A stretch of DNA of 64,000 nucleotides from Roseiconus nitratireducens (GCF_008629675.1 NZ_VWOX01000005.1:373001-437000), one strand, 5' to 3'. Numbered from the stretch's first letter, positions 16,330 to 25,360 are shown. Numbers and translations: made by a program. The notes: generated from the letters alone by a model not told the origin.

Positions 16330-17136
16330 TCAGTCCAACTGGATGGAAACCAATTCTTTGCCGTTGCTTTGCTCCTTCTCGAAGTAGCTGGCAATGTCGT
16401 CCAACAGGTTCTCGTCCTGGGGCTCATCCAGATCAATTTCGCCGAAGTACTCCGCATCAACCTGCATCGTCTCTTCTTCGACGTCGATTCGAGTCGCAAT
16501 CTCGTCCAACAAGCTGCGCGTCTGCGAGAGTTGACTGTCGTCCAGATTCAACTGGCTGGATGTCTGGGCAACCCGCAACGCGCCCAATCGCGCCTGCAAG
16601 TTCTCGACTTCGACCTCCAGTTGTCGTCGGGCGCTCAACATGGCTTCCATGCGTTCCTCCGCTGCGTTCAGCGAAGCTTGGCGGGCCGACAGCATTTGCT
16701 GCAGTTTATCCGCGGTGGCCCGACGGGTCTTGTAACGCTTGAAGCGATTCTTCAGATCTTCCTGGACCTGGGTCGAGGTGTAAGACCTTCCGGCGTAGGT
16801 GAAGTACTCGTTGCCGCCTTCCAGGTCACCGCTCAAACGCTGAATATCGCCTTGAGCTTTGGCCAACCGCGTTTCGGTTTCGTCCAATTGCTTTTCCAGG
16901 TGGACGACCTCAATTTTCTCGCGGGCGATTCGTTTCGCGTTGTCAGAGATCTCCGGCTTCAGATCGGTGATCATCTGGCGGGCACGCTTCAGTTCCCATT
17001 CCAGGGGAACCGAGTTGCTGGCGGAGTCGCGGAGCGAACTCACCCCGCAACGGAGGTAGCTCACCACGGGCACGCCGACGGCCAGGCTGGACATCAGGGC
17101 GACGGCGCCCCCGGCCAAGATTGCTTTTCGTAACAT
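16330..17136 (-). CDS. Membrane-anchored coiled-coil protein
   Basis: 268 residues of unknown function. One N-terminal transmembrane segment (ILAGGAVALMSSLAVGVPVVSYL) is followed by long heptad-like helices at about 45-210 (EKQLDETETRLAKAQGDIQR, QQMLSARQASLNAAEERM). An acidic C-terminus includes DVEEETMQVDAEYFGEIDLDEP. This architecture suits a spacer or scaffold in the periplasm. The ATG at 17136 immediately precedes the anchor and has GGGGA about eleven bases upstream; a longer frame upstream is Arg-rich and unlikely. It lies 123 bp before the FHA gene on the same strand, so it may lead the kinase operon. Confidence 0.8.
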   Translation of the reverse strand: MLRKAILAGGAVALMSSLAVGVPVVSYLRCGVSSLRDSASNSVPLEWELKRARQMITDLKPEISDNAKRIAREKIEVVHLEKQLDETETRLAKAQGDIQRLSGDLEGGNEYFTYAGRSYTSTQVQEDLKNRFKRYKTRRATADKLQQMLSARQASLNAAEERMEAMLSARRQLEVEVENLQARLGALRVAQTSSQLNLDDSQLSQTRSLLDEIATRIDVEEETMQVDAEYFGEIDLDEPQDENLLDDIASYFEKEQSNGKELVSIQLD

Positions 17137-17345
17137 GGATCTAAATCCCCAAAAGTGACGGTTGACGAGAGCCGAAACGCGGGGCCGGCTCGGTTTTCGC
17201 CCATCTGTTCGGCACAGAATCCGGGATCTTGGGGCGGTCACCGTGATTTTTTCGTCGCTTCCGTTTTTTTCATCGCCCCGGAAACGGCATCTGGGCGTGG
17301 ACGGACAGACCGGAAGCTAAATCACGGACCGGGAGCAAAAAAAAA

Positions 17346-17370
17346 TGCCCGCGGAACAGGTCCACGGGCA
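17346..17370 (-). terminator. Rho-independent terminator (minus strand)
   Basis: Read on the minus strand, a 9-bp stem TGCCCGTGG/CCGCGGGCA (one G-U pair) with a 7-base loop is followed at once by nine T (complement of 17337-17345). It lies 30 bp after the stop of the small minus-strand gene at 17401-17640 and before the coiled-coil gene, insulating one from the other. Confidence 0.85.
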
Positions 17371-17400
17371 CGTCCTGGAAAGTTTGGATCCGACGTCCGG

Positions 17401-17640
17401 TCACTCGCCGTCGTGGGACCGGTTGCTGCGAAGCAGGTAGTGGAGCGGATCTCGTTGACTATCCGTGCGTAAGTGATCAACCAACACCGACAAATCGGGC
17501 GAGGTGTTCGGCTGAACAGTCTTTGGGGCAAAACCGCTGTCCGAGACAGCCGCTTTCTGCTCCGCGATCGTGCCGTCGCCGGCGATATCCCCTCGAGGAT
17601 GCGCGACGACAGGCGGTCTCTTGCTCTCTGCAATCACCAT
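17401..17640 (-). CDS. Small protein of unknown function (79 aa)
   Basis: 79 residues, rich in Ser, Asp and Arg, ending LHYLLRSNRSHDGE. No signal peptide, membrane helix or known motif is seen. It is kept because a strong intrinsic terminator lies 30 bp downstream on the same strand, and because a structured inverted repeat lies just before its start. Together they make a self-contained transcription unit of about 400 nt. AAGG sits eight bases before the ATG. The alternative is that the transcript is a non-coding RNA and this frame is accidental. Confidence 0.45.
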   Translation of the reverse strand: MVIAESKRPPVVAHPRGDIAGDGTIAEQKAAVSDSGFAPKTVQPNTSPDLSVLVDHLRTDSQRDPLHYLLRSNRSHDGE

Positions 17641-17671
17641 GGGAAGCCTTGGATTAAAGGTGGAGAGGAGA

Positions 17672-17737
17672 GAACCACGGACGGATCAATAAATAAGTTC
17701 GGGAATTGCGATATTCCGCAATGGAAGTCCGTGGTTC
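17672..17737 (-). promoter_or_regulatory. Nested inverted repeat upstream of the small gene
   Basis: The outer arms GAACCACGGAC (17672-17682) and GTCCGTGGTTC (17727-17737) are perfect 11-bp complements. They enclose a second inverted repeat, ATTGCG (17705-17710) and CGCAAT (17717-17722). On the minus strand the closing arm ends 31 bases before the start codon at 17640. It could be a 5' leader riboregulator or a paired operator. TCCGTGG recurs at 17757 and 17838, which may favour a protein site. Confidence 0.5.
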
Positions 17738-18081
17738 CGGTGAATCAACAAACAAATCCGTGGCGGACAACCGTCAGGCCCGTCCGCTCTCACCATCTTA
17801 ACGCACCAGCATGTCAGGACGAATCCAGTGAAATTGGATCCGTGGCGACATTTGGCAACGCGGCGGATTCTTCCCCGCTAGCAAATTAGTCACATCGGGG
17901 GGATTTCGGTCGCCTTGCGATGGCCGTTGTCTATCAGAGGGACGTCGTAGTTTGCCCAGACCGAACAGCAGGAAAGAAAGTTACGACCGGTTCGGGGGCG
18001 GACGATTCAGGAAGCAATCGGTGCGCATCCCAGTCGCCTCCGACGAACTTCCTGCCACCGACGAACTCACCCCCGTGATCG
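17738..18081. other. Intergenic region upstream of the TolC-like gene
   Basis: About 344 bp between divergent genes. Apart from the TCCGTGG copies near 17757 and 17838, no gene, terminator or clear promoter was recognised. Confidence 0.4.
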
Positions 18082-20661
18082 ATGCCAAGCATTCCGCTTC
18101 TCCGGCCACATCCGCTGGCATTCCTGGTCTGGACCCTCACCGTCGGAGTCATCCTGGCGGGTTGTTCCAGGACCTGGAATCGCCGCACCGCCGACCGGGA
18201 AGCCGCCTGCCTTGTACGTGAGAAGGGGGGAACGTTCGGCAGCACCGGTGTGTATGCGGATCCCTACAGCCGTCTGGCAGACCCATCGTCGATCGATCAC
18301 CCGCCGATGCCTCCGGATGACCCCACGTCCCACACGCTGATGCACCGAGTGGACGGTAAGAAAGGGTTCAAGGGATGGGACCGCTTTGGGAGGCTTGCGG
18401 AAGTCGAATCGCCCTATTGGAAAGATTCTCTGGTGCTCGATGATGAGGGAGTCGCGGTCGTGGACCTGCGGGAAGCCGTGCGACTTTCCCGCCTGCATTC
18501 ACGCGACTTCCAAACCAATATCGAAACGCTTTATCTCTCCGCCCTGGACGTCTCCTTCGAGCGGTTCCGTTTCGACTATCAACTGTTCGCCGGTGTGGAC
18601 ACTTTCGCGACGTCCCGTGGTCGTCGCGTCGGAGCGCAAAGCCCCTACACGTTGGACTCGTTCGTCGGAACACGGAAGCTGACTGCAACCGGAGGCGAAA
18701 TCGTCGTCGGTTTCGCCAACTCCTTGTTGTGGGACTTTTGGGGCGACGACACCGATGTGTTTTCGTCGGCGATCGATTTCAGTTTGCTGCAACCACTGTT
18801 GCGGTTCGGCGGCAGGGCTCGTGTGTTGGAAAGCTTGACGCAAAGCGAACGAAACCTGCTGGCCAATGTCCGCCAACTGGAACAGTACCAACAGGGATTC
18901 TTTGTCGAGATCATCACGGGTCGCAATAGCGGCCCGGGTCCATCGCTGGGCAACAACGTCGGCTCACCGGGGCTGGGCGTGATTGCCGGCACGCCGGGAG
19001 GTCGCAGCGGCGCGCCCAGCGCCGGCGGGTATCTGGGGCTGCTGGAGGCTCAGCAGGAGATCCGCAACCGAGCCTCCAACATCGCCGCTCTTCGCGACAG
19101 CCTGGCGCAATTGGAAGCCGCCTTCGACGCCAACCGGATCAGCAGCCGGCTGCAGGTGGATCAGGCGCGTCAGGCGTTGCTGAACGCGCAAAGCAGCTTG
19201 CTGATCGCCCAAGCGGCCTATCAAACGCGGCTGGATGCGTTCAAGGTTCAAATGGGTTTACCGCCGGACCTGCCGCTGGAGATTCAAGACCCGCTGCTGG
19301 AACGTTTCATCCTGATCGACCCGGCGCTGACCGATTTGCAAAACACCGTCGAACAGTCTCTCACAGCGCTGCGGATGATGCGTGACCAGCCCGATGCGGA
19401 TCGATTGAAATCGATTCGAAACGATTTGGTGTCGCTGGCCGAGCCCATCGCAGAGCAGGTCGACGACGCCAGGGAAGACATGCGGCGATTGGACGCGATC
19501 CTGCCGCAACGGCGGGAGCAATTGTTGCGGGTTGAGAACACCATCCTGGAATTGAACGCCGACGTCGATCCGCGGGTCTACGACGTCGATGCGATGCAGC
19601 AACGCGTCGCGTCGTTGCAACGGCGCGTTCCAGAGATTGAAAACAAACTGGCCTTGCTGTTTGCGGCCACCGCTGCCGACCAGAACGGACCGGAACCCGC
19701 CCCCGCAGGCGACGACACGCAATCCGTGGAGCAGACCTGGAATCTGTATTTGGCGAACGCCACCGAGCTGTCTGACCTGCTGCTGGAACTCTCGCTGGTC
19801 CATGCGGAAATCCGACTGCAGGGCATCACCCTCCGTCCCACCGACATCCCGCCACCCGAAGCGGTTCAGTACGCGCGCATGAATCGTCTGGATTGGATGA
19901 ACGCCCGCGCGAATCTGGTCGACAGCTGGCGCAAGATTGAGTTCTTTGCCAACGGGCTGAAAAGCGATCTGAACATTGTCGTCGACGGCCAGCTGAGCAC
20001 GCGACCGGACAACGTGTTCGAGTTTGACGGGGACCGCAGCCGCATCCGTTTCGGGGCCCAGTTTGACACGCCGACGGCGCGGCTGGCCGAACGGAACCGT
20101 TACCGCGCCGCATTGATCAGCTACCAACGCGCCCGACGCGATTACATGCTGTTTGAGGACCGGATCAAACAGAGTCTGCGAAACACGTTGCGCACGATCA
20201 CCCTGAGCGAGATCAATCTGGAGGTCCGGCGGGCGGCCGTGCAGGTCGCAATTGCCCAGGTCGACATCGCCCGCTTGAAGCTGAATCCTCCGGTTCGTCC
20301 CGATCAACCCAGCCGGACCTCTCCCACCGCGGCGCGTGACCTCGTTTCCGCACTTTCTGATTTGCTGGACGCGCAGAATGACTTTCTGAACGTTTGGGTC
20401 GCCAACGAGGTGCTGCGGATTCTGCTGGATTTCGAGATGGGAACGATGCGGCTGGACCCGTCGGGCGTCTGGATCGACAGCGGTTTCTCGGACGATTTGG
20501 AGATGCCGGTCGAACCGGTCGAGGACGGATTGCCGGAGATGTTGTCGGCACCCGGAATCGAGGCGGAACTGATTCCGGCCGGTCCGTCAGAGGGCCAGGC
20601 ACTTCCCGAGCCGAAATCTGTACCACTTTTGGGACCCGAGCTGACACCGGCACGTCCGTAA
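18082..20661 (+). CDS. TolC-like outer-membrane efflux lipoprotein
   Basis: An 859-residue outer-membrane channel. The N-terminus is a lipoprotein signal ending in the lipobox LAGC (lipidated C28). Two outer-membrane-efflux repeats follow, with long helices such as ALRDSLAQLEAAFDANRISSRLQVDQARQAL and RAALISYQRARRDYMLFEDR, and NAQSSLLIAQAAY-type strand-helix turns. The family is usually about 450-500 residues; this one has a long coiled-coil insert in the middle (about 420-620) and a Pro/Glu-rich tail. It starts the TolC-HlyD-MacB set and should form the outer-membrane exit duct. The ATG at 18082 has no clear ribosome site. Confidence 0.88.
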   Translation: MPSIPLLRPHPLAFLVWTLTVGVILAGCSRTWNRRTADREAACLVREKGGTFGSTGVYADPYSRLADPSSIDHPPMPPDDPTSHTLMHRVDGKKGFKGWDRFGRLAEVESPYWKDSLVLDDEGVAVVDLREAVRLSRLHSRDFQTNIETLYLSALDVSFERFRFDYQLFAGVDTFATSRGRRVGAQSPYTLDSFVGTRKLTATGGEIVVGFANSLLWDFWGDDTDVFSSAIDFSLLQPLLRFGGRARVLESLTQSERNLLANVRQLEQYQQGFFVEIITGRNSGPGPSLGNNVGSPGLGVIAGTPGGRSGAPSAGGYLGLLEAQQEIRNRASNIAALRDSLAQLEAAFDANRISSRLQVDQARQALLNAQSSLLIAQAAYQTRLDAFKVQMGLPPDLPLEIQDPLLERFILIDPALTDLQNTVEQSLTALRMMRDQPDADRLKSIRNDLVSLAEPIAEQVDDAREDMRRLDAILPQRREQLLRVENTILELNADVDPRVYDVDAMQQRVASLQRRVPEIENKLALLFAATAADQNGPEPAPAGDDTQSVEQTWNLYLANATELSDLLLELSLVHAEIRLQGITLRPTDIPPPEAVQYARMNRLDWMNARANLVDSWRKIEFFANGLKSDLNIVVDGQLSTRPDNVFEFDGDRSRIRFGAQFDTPTARLAERNRYRAALISYQRARRDYMLFEDRIKQSLRNTLRTITLSEINLEVRRAAVQVAIAQVDIARLKLNPPVRPDQPSRTSPTAARDLVSALSDLLDAQNDFLNVWVANEVLRILLDFEMGTMRLDPSGVWIDSGFSDDLEMPVEPVEDGLPEMLSAPGIEAELIPAGPSEGQALPEPKSVPLLGPELTPARP

Positions 20662-20669
20662 GCTATAGT
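20641..20669 (+). promoter_or_regulatory. Sigma-70-like promoter inside the TolC gene 3' end
   Basis: CTGACA (20641-20646) and TATAGT (20664-20669) match the -35 and -10 consensus at five of six positions each, with an ideal 17-bp spacer. Transcription would start near 20676 and serve the HlyD and MacB genes independently of TolC. Confidence 0.5.
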
Positions 20670-20682
20670 TGCGAGTCCCTCC

Positions 20683-20703
20683 GGAGCCCAAATTTTGGGC
20701 TCC
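20683..20703 (+). promoter_or_regulatory. Very stable hairpin in the TolC-HlyD gap
   Basis: GGAGCCCAAA-T-TTTGGGCTCC is a near-perfect 10-bp inverted repeat (loop effectively AATTT). C-rich sequence follows, with no T tract, so it is not a standard terminator. It falls just after the predicted transcription start and could protect the 5' end of the downstream mRNA or mark a processing site. Confidence 0.6.
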
Positions 20704-20835
20704 CCCCACCCACCCATTGCCCACCCGACCAGTTGCGTTTCCGGTCTGACTTTCGGAAACGGACAGGATCCGCCGCCGCAGGTCCGTTTTTGCGCGGCCG
20801 ATCAGGGCTTTCCGCGTAACCGCTGTGCCGTCGTG

Positions 20836-22332
20836 ATGAAAGACCGTCACCACCCCGCCGACGCGTGCGAGCATCGAACCGCCGAAGTCAAACAAGACGC
20901 GCGAGCCGACCGCCGGGCTGCGACCATCGAGTCGACCCTGGTGTTGGCCACCGCCTTCCTGTTTCTTTCGGGGCTAGCCAGTCAGCTGCTGTTCGGAAAC
21001 GTCACCGCTTTGATTTCGAACTTTTTCGAGGACCGTCCGACGCTGGAACTGCTGACGACGCGGCCCACCGTGGGACCGTTTTCCCACATCGTTTTGGAAC
21101 GCGGCGAGATTGAAAGCAGCAGCAATGTCGAAGTCCGATGCGAAGTCAGCTCGCGAGGATCTTCCGGGACCAACATCTTGCAAATCGTGCCTGAAGGCAC
21201 CTGGGTCGACGAAGGCGATTTCCTGGTCCGGCTGGATGATGCCGCCCTGCAAACGCAGCTGATTCAACAGCAGATCGTTTGCAGCAATAGCCAGTCGGCC
21301 GTGATCGAGGCCAAGGCGAATTACGATTCTGCCAAGCTGGCTCTGGACGAATACGACAAGGGAACCTTCAAGGAACAATTGGAAAAGCAGCAGAGTGACG
21401 TCTTCGTCGCCCGCGAGAACATGCGGCGAGCGGAAGAGTACCTGGTCTACAGCAAACGCCTGGCCAGTCGCGGGTACGTTCCGGAAGCGCAATTGGAGGC
21501 CGATGCGTTCGCAGTCGAGAAGGCTCGCAAGGAGCTGAAGGTTGCAGAAACCAAACTGGAGGTGATGCAGACCTACACGCGTCAAAAAATGTTGACGCAA
21601 TTGAACGCGGACATCGAGACCGCAAAAGCCCGGCTGCAGTCCAAAGAAAAGACTTGGGAGCTGGACAAGATTCAGCTTCGTCAGATTGAAGACCAAATTG
21701 CCAAGTGCACCATCACCGCCCCCTGCAGCGGTCAGGTGGTCTATCAGAACAAGCAGAGCCGCAGCAGCAGCACCGTGTTGATCGAAGAAGGTCTACCCGT
21801 CCGCGAGCGTCAGGTCATCATCAATTTGCCCGACCCGACCAAGATGCGTGTGATCGCCAAGGTGCACGAATCGCGAATCGGCCATGTTCGCCCCGGCTTG
21901 CCCGCCAAACTGCTGTTGGATGCCATGCCCGAAACGGAACTGTCGGGACACGTCACGCAGGTCAGCGAGTACCCGTTGCCAGCCGTCAGCGCCTACATGG
22001 ATCACGTCAAAGAATACGAAGTGGCGATCGAAATCGATTCGCCGCCCAAGGGGTTGCGGCCGGGCATGACCGCCGAAGTGCGGGTCCTGGTCGACGAGAT
22101 CGACCGGGCGCTGCAATTGCCGATCGAAGCGGTGACCGAGGACGAGGGTCGATTCTTCTGTGGAATTCCGACCGCCGACGGCGGCTTGTCGGCCCTGGAG
22201 ATTCAAGTCGGCCAAGCCAACGAAACGGCCGTGATCGTCAAGGAGGGGCTGCGTGAAGGCGCCCCCGTCGTGCTGAACGTCACCGATCCGGACGTCGCCG
22301 AAGAACTCAGTGCGGCGATCGCCAATCTGTAG
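20836..22332 (+). CDS. HlyD/MacA-type periplasmic adaptor
   Basis: A 498-residue membrane fusion protein linking the MacB-like pump to the TolC-like channel. One N-terminal transmembrane segment lies at about 33-53. A lipoyl/barrel half (IVPEGTWVDEGDFLVRLDD) follows, then a long coiled-coil hairpin at about 130-290, the second lipoyl half (CTITAPCSGQVVYQNKQ) and beta-barrel domains (GLRPGMTAEVRV). The ATG at 20836, or the GTG just before it, is chosen because upstream frame residues are unlike the family. It lies 174 bp after tolC and 63 bp before the MacB gene. Confidence 0.9.
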   Translation: MKDRHHPADACEHRTAEVKQDARADRRAATIESTLVLATAFLFLSGLASQLLFGNVTALISNFFEDRPTLELLTTRPTVGPFSHIVLERGEIESSSNVEVRCEVSSRGSSGTNILQIVPEGTWVDEGDFLVRLDDAALQTQLIQQQIVCSNSQSAVIEAKANYDSAKLALDEYDKGTFKEQLEKQQSDVFVARENMRRAEEYLVYSKRLASRGYVPEAQLEADAFAVEKARKELKVAETKLEVMQTYTRQKMLTQLNADIETAKARLQSKEKTWELDKIQLRQIEDQIAKCTITAPCSGQVVYQNKQSRSSSTVLIEEGLPVRERQVIINLPDPTKMRVIAKVHESRIGHVRPGLPAKLLLDAMPETELSGHVTQVSEYPLPAVSAYMDHVKEYEVAIEIDSPPKGLRPGMTAEVRVLVDEIDRALQLPIEAVTEDEGRFFCGIPTADGGLSALEIQVGQANETAVIVKEGLREGAPVVLNVTDPDVAEELSAAIANL

Positions 22333-22395
22333 CATGTTTCGGGACCGAGGTCCCGTTCCTCCGACCTCGCTTCCTTGCCCCGTCGCGGCAATGCC

Positions 22396-24540
22396 ATGTC
22401 CACCGCCGTCGAGTTGTCGGATCCTCCGGAATCGCTGCACTCCGCCCACGCGCTGACGACGGCGCTCCGTATCCGGGATCTTCGCAAGGACTATCCGCTG
22501 GGCAACGAAACCCTGCACGTGCTCAAAGGGATCGACCTGGATGTCCCGCACGGCGACTACGTTGCCATCATGGGCCCCAGCGGTAGCGGCAAGAGCACGC
22601 TGTTGAATCTGCTGGGCGGATTGGACACGCCGACGTCCGGCGAGTACCGGATCGGCGATCAAGACGTCTCGAAACTGAGCGACGACGAACTGTCGGCGAT
22701 TCGGGCCAGCCGAATCGGGTTCGTCTTTCAAGCCTACAACTTGCTTCCGCAGCTGGACGTCGTCGAGAACATCGAGGTGCCATTGGCCTACCACGGTGGG
22801 ATGTCCCGTTCGGACCGGATTCGAACTCAACAGTTGATCGACCTTGTCGGATTGGGGCAACGAAGCGACCACCGCCCCACGCAGCTTTCGGGTGGCCAGC
22901 AACAACGTGCCGGAATCGCCCGCAGCCTGGTCAACCGTCCCGAGTTCATCCTGGCCGATGAAGCCACCGGGAATTTAGACACGGCCACCACCGAAGAGAT
23001 CTTGGAGCTGTTCGACCGATTGAACGGCAGCGGTTGCACCATCGTGATGGTCACTCACGAAGAGGAAGTCGCTGCGCGGGCCCGGCGCATTGTTCGGCTC
23101 CGCGATGGCGTGATCGAAGCGGACGAGCGGTTGCGTCCCCCGGCGGAACCAGATCCGTCCGCCGAAACCGATATCCTCTTCAGCAGCGGACCGGAAGCTG
23201 GCGAATCGGAATCCCGCCGCCCCAGCCAGCTGTCGCTGCGGATGCGTGATGTCCGCGTCGGGATGAAAACCTTGTTGATGCATCCCCTGCGATCGATGCT
23301 GACCGTGCTGGGAATCTTCATCGGTGTGGCCAGCGTGATCTGGTTGCTGGCGATCAGCGAGGGGATTGCCGCGAAGGCCAACCAACAGATCGAAGAGCTG
23401 GGGGCCAACAACATTATCGTCACGACCTCGCGGCCGTCCGGAGATCAGGTCCAGGGCAAGAAGATCTACTTCTATGGGCTGACCGAAGAGGACTGCCATC
23501 ATTTAAAGGAATCGATCCCATCGGTCTCGATGGTCATTCCTTTCTATCGCCGCAGCGGACGTGAATTCCGATATCGGGATCGTCTCGTGACGGGCGAAAT
23601 CAACGCTTGCACGCCGCAATACCGCGAACTGTACCAGTTGGAATTGAGCCGCGGTCGATTCTTGCTTCCCAAGGACGGTGAAACGCGTGCCAACGTTTGC
23701 GTGCTGGACCAGGAGGTGGCCCATCAACTGTTTCGCCATGAAGATCCCATCGGCCGATCGATTCACGTTATTGACGATTACTTTCAGGTTGTGGGCGTGA
23801 CCAAGGCGCGGGGTGAGATTGAACGCGTCAAGGGAACGACCGCCGGGCAAGATTTCTCCGACAACGTTTACATCCCGCTACAGACCTATTGGACACGATT
23901 CGGGGAAGCCTATTCGACCGGCAACAACGGCGGGCGAGCGGTTTCACAAATCACGCTACGCCTGAAAGATCAGGACGAGGCCGTTGCGACCGGCCAGGCG
24001 GTCGAACGAGCCCTGCGGCGAACGCACCTGTTCGAGGACTTCGAGATCGGGATTCCGTTGGAACTGTTGCAACAGGCTCGGAACACGCGGTTGATGTTCA
24101 TGGCCATGATGGCGTTGCTGGCTAGTATTTCTCTGCTGGTCGGTGGCATCGGCATCATGAACATCATGTTGGCCACGGTGACCGAACGCACGCGGGAGAT
24201 CGGCATCCGTCGCGCCTTGGGTGCTCGGCGCAAGGACATCACACGCCAATTCCTGATCGAAACCGTCTTGCTATCGGTGTGTGGGGGTCTGACCGGAATC
24301 GTGGGCGGATTGACCTGCAAGCGTTTGCTCGCCGGACTCCGCTGGGTGGCGGAAACGTCCTTCCCGGAGCTGATGGCTTCGCTGCCCGAAACCGTCCAGT
24401 CGATGGAACCGGTGATCATTCCCCTCTCGATCCCGATCGCGTTCGGGATCAGCGTCACCGTCGGAATCGTGTTCGGAATCTATCCAGCGATTCGCGCCGC
24501 GGCGATGAACCCGATCGAAGCATTGCGTCACGTCGGGTGA
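22396..24540 (+). CDS. MacB-type ABC transporter (ATPase fused to permease)
   Basis: 714 residues. The N-terminal ATPase (about 24-250) has Walker A GPSGSGKST (60-68), Q-loop FQAYNLLPQL, signature LSGGQQQ (164-170) and Walker B FILADEAT. A linker leads to the MacB permease: one TM (MLTVLGIFIGVASVIWLLAI), a periplasmic MacB_PCD domain, and three C-terminal TMs (MALLASISLLVGGIGIMNIML onward) with the TERTREIGIRRALGARR cytoplasmic turn. It drives extrusion of a periplasmic substrate (macrolide, peptide or lipoprotein-like) through the adjacent HlyD and TolC proteins. The ATG at 22396 is preferred over an in-frame TTG seven codons earlier. Confidence 0.93.
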   Translation: MSTAVELSDPPESLHSAHALTTALRIRDLRKDYPLGNETLHVLKGIDLDVPHGDYVAIMGPSGSGKSTLLNLLGGLDTPTSGEYRIGDQDVSKLSDDELSAIRASRIGFVFQAYNLLPQLDVVENIEVPLAYHGGMSRSDRIRTQQLIDLVGLGQRSDHRPTQLSGGQQQRAGIARSLVNRPEFILADEATGNLDTATTEEILELFDRLNGSGCTIVMVTHEEEVAARARRIVRLRDGVIEADERLRPPAEPDPSAETDILFSSGPEAGESESRRPSQLSLRMRDVRVGMKTLLMHPLRSMLTVLGIFIGVASVIWLLAISEGIAAKANQQIEELGANNIIVTTSRPSGDQVQGKKIYFYGLTEEDCHHLKESIPSVSMVIPFYRRSGREFRYRDRLVTGEINACTPQYRELYQLELSRGRFLLPKDGETRANVCVLDQEVAHQLFRHEDPIGRSIHVIDDYFQVVGVTKARGEIERVKGTTAGQDFSDNVYIPLQTYWTRFGEAYSTGNNGGRAVSQITLRLKDQDEAVATGQAVERALRRTHLFEDFEIGIPLELLQQARNTRLMFMAMMALLASISLLVGGIGIMNIMLATVTERTREIGIRRALGARRKDITRQFLIETVLLSVCGGLTGIVGGLTCKRLLAGLRWVAETSFPELMASLPETVQSMEPVIIPLSIPIAFGISVTVGIVFGIYPAIRAAAMNPIEALRHVG

Positions 24541-24573
24541 ACCAGTTCCGGGAAAGTTCTTCACCACCGGCAG

Positions 24574-24611
24574 CGTGACGGCGCCGAGAAGCCGTGACGG
24601 CGCCGGGAAGC
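24574..24611. repeat. Two tandem 19-bp repeats
   Basis: CGTGACGGCGCCGAGAAGC (24574-24592) is followed directly by CGTGACGGCGCCGGGAAGC (24593-24611), one mismatch apart. It lies in the short gap between the convergent MacB and Lon-domain genes; no function is evident. Confidence 0.8.
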
Positions 24612-24619
24612 ATCGACAC

Positions 24620-25360
24620 TCAATTGATGCTGAAAGGCGGGGGAAAGGGCCGCTGACCGTCGTCCCCAGACCCGGTCGATTCTTGTTCGGTTCCGGGCAG
24701 CTTTGCATTCAGTTGCAGTGCCCCCCCGGAAAGGTTCTCGATCAACCGTTTCGCCCGTCGATCCACATCCGGCTCGGCCAGCAACTTCAACTTCGCCGAC
24801 ACGGCCAGCGGCAACGTGTGGGCGATGATGTCCGTGATCGGCCCCAATCCCATCGTGCTTGACATCAATTCGTCCAAGCCCTGTTGGACCGAATCGGTCG
24901 ATGGAATGACTTCTCCAAAGGCCTGCAGCAGATCCCCGCGCAACTTGGATCGCGTCGCCGATCCGCTGGGGGGATAAAGATCATCCTTGACGTCAACGCG
25001 CGCGATGCGGAAACAACGCCCCGCATCAATCTCCTCCGTCACGACTCCACGACGAATCCCGACCAACAGAATATTGTGCCGCTCGTCTTCCAGTTCGACG
25101 TGGGACACGATGCGTCCCACGCAAATGGTTTGGGCGATCGGCGGTTCGCCCACCGTGGCGTCATCGTTGCTGGTCAACGTCGCCATTGCGATCAACTCGT
25201 CGCTCTCCAATGCCTCAGCGAGCATTTCGCAGTACCGAGGCTCGAAGATATGCAACGGCTGCATCGCGTGCGGAAACAAGACCAGCGACGGCAGCGGGAA
25301 CAATCGCACTTGGCCGTCGAAGTCCTCTGGCAGCCGCGTCAAATTATCAAGATCACCCAT
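24620..25360 (-). CDS. Lon substrate-binding-domain protein
   Basis: 246 residues that correspond to the N-terminal domain of Lon protease without the ATPase and protease parts. Recognisable stretches are VRLFPLPSLVLFPHAMQPLHIFEPRYCEML near the N-terminus and ICVGRIVSHVELEDERHNILLVGIRR. Such stand-alone proteins are common; they probably bind misfolded or specific proteins, but the role is unproven. A 15-bp gap from the upstream Bax-inhibitor gene suggests cotranscription. The Pro-rich C-terminal tail is not conserved in the family. Confidence 0.9.
   Translation of the reverse strand: MGDLDNLTRLPEDFDGQVRLFPLPSLVLFPHAMQPLHIFEPRYCEMLAEALESDELIAMATLTSNDDATVGEPPIAQTICVGRIVSHVELEDERHNILLVGIRRGVVTEEIDAGRCFRIARVDVKDDLYPPSGSATRSKLRGDLLQAFGEVIPSTDSVQQGLDELMSSTMGLGPITDIIAHTLPLAVSAKLKLLAEPDVDRRAKRLIENLSGGALQLNAKLPGTEQESTGSGDDGQRPFPPPFSIN

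Noticed and set aside
19258..20307. 349-codon minus-strand open frame
   Set aside because: Antisense shadow of the TolC-like gene, with Gln/Val/Arg-rich sequence lacking domains.
20683..20703. Hairpin as a rho-independent terminator
   Set aside because: There is no T tract after the stem (C-rich instead) and a good promoter lies just upstream.
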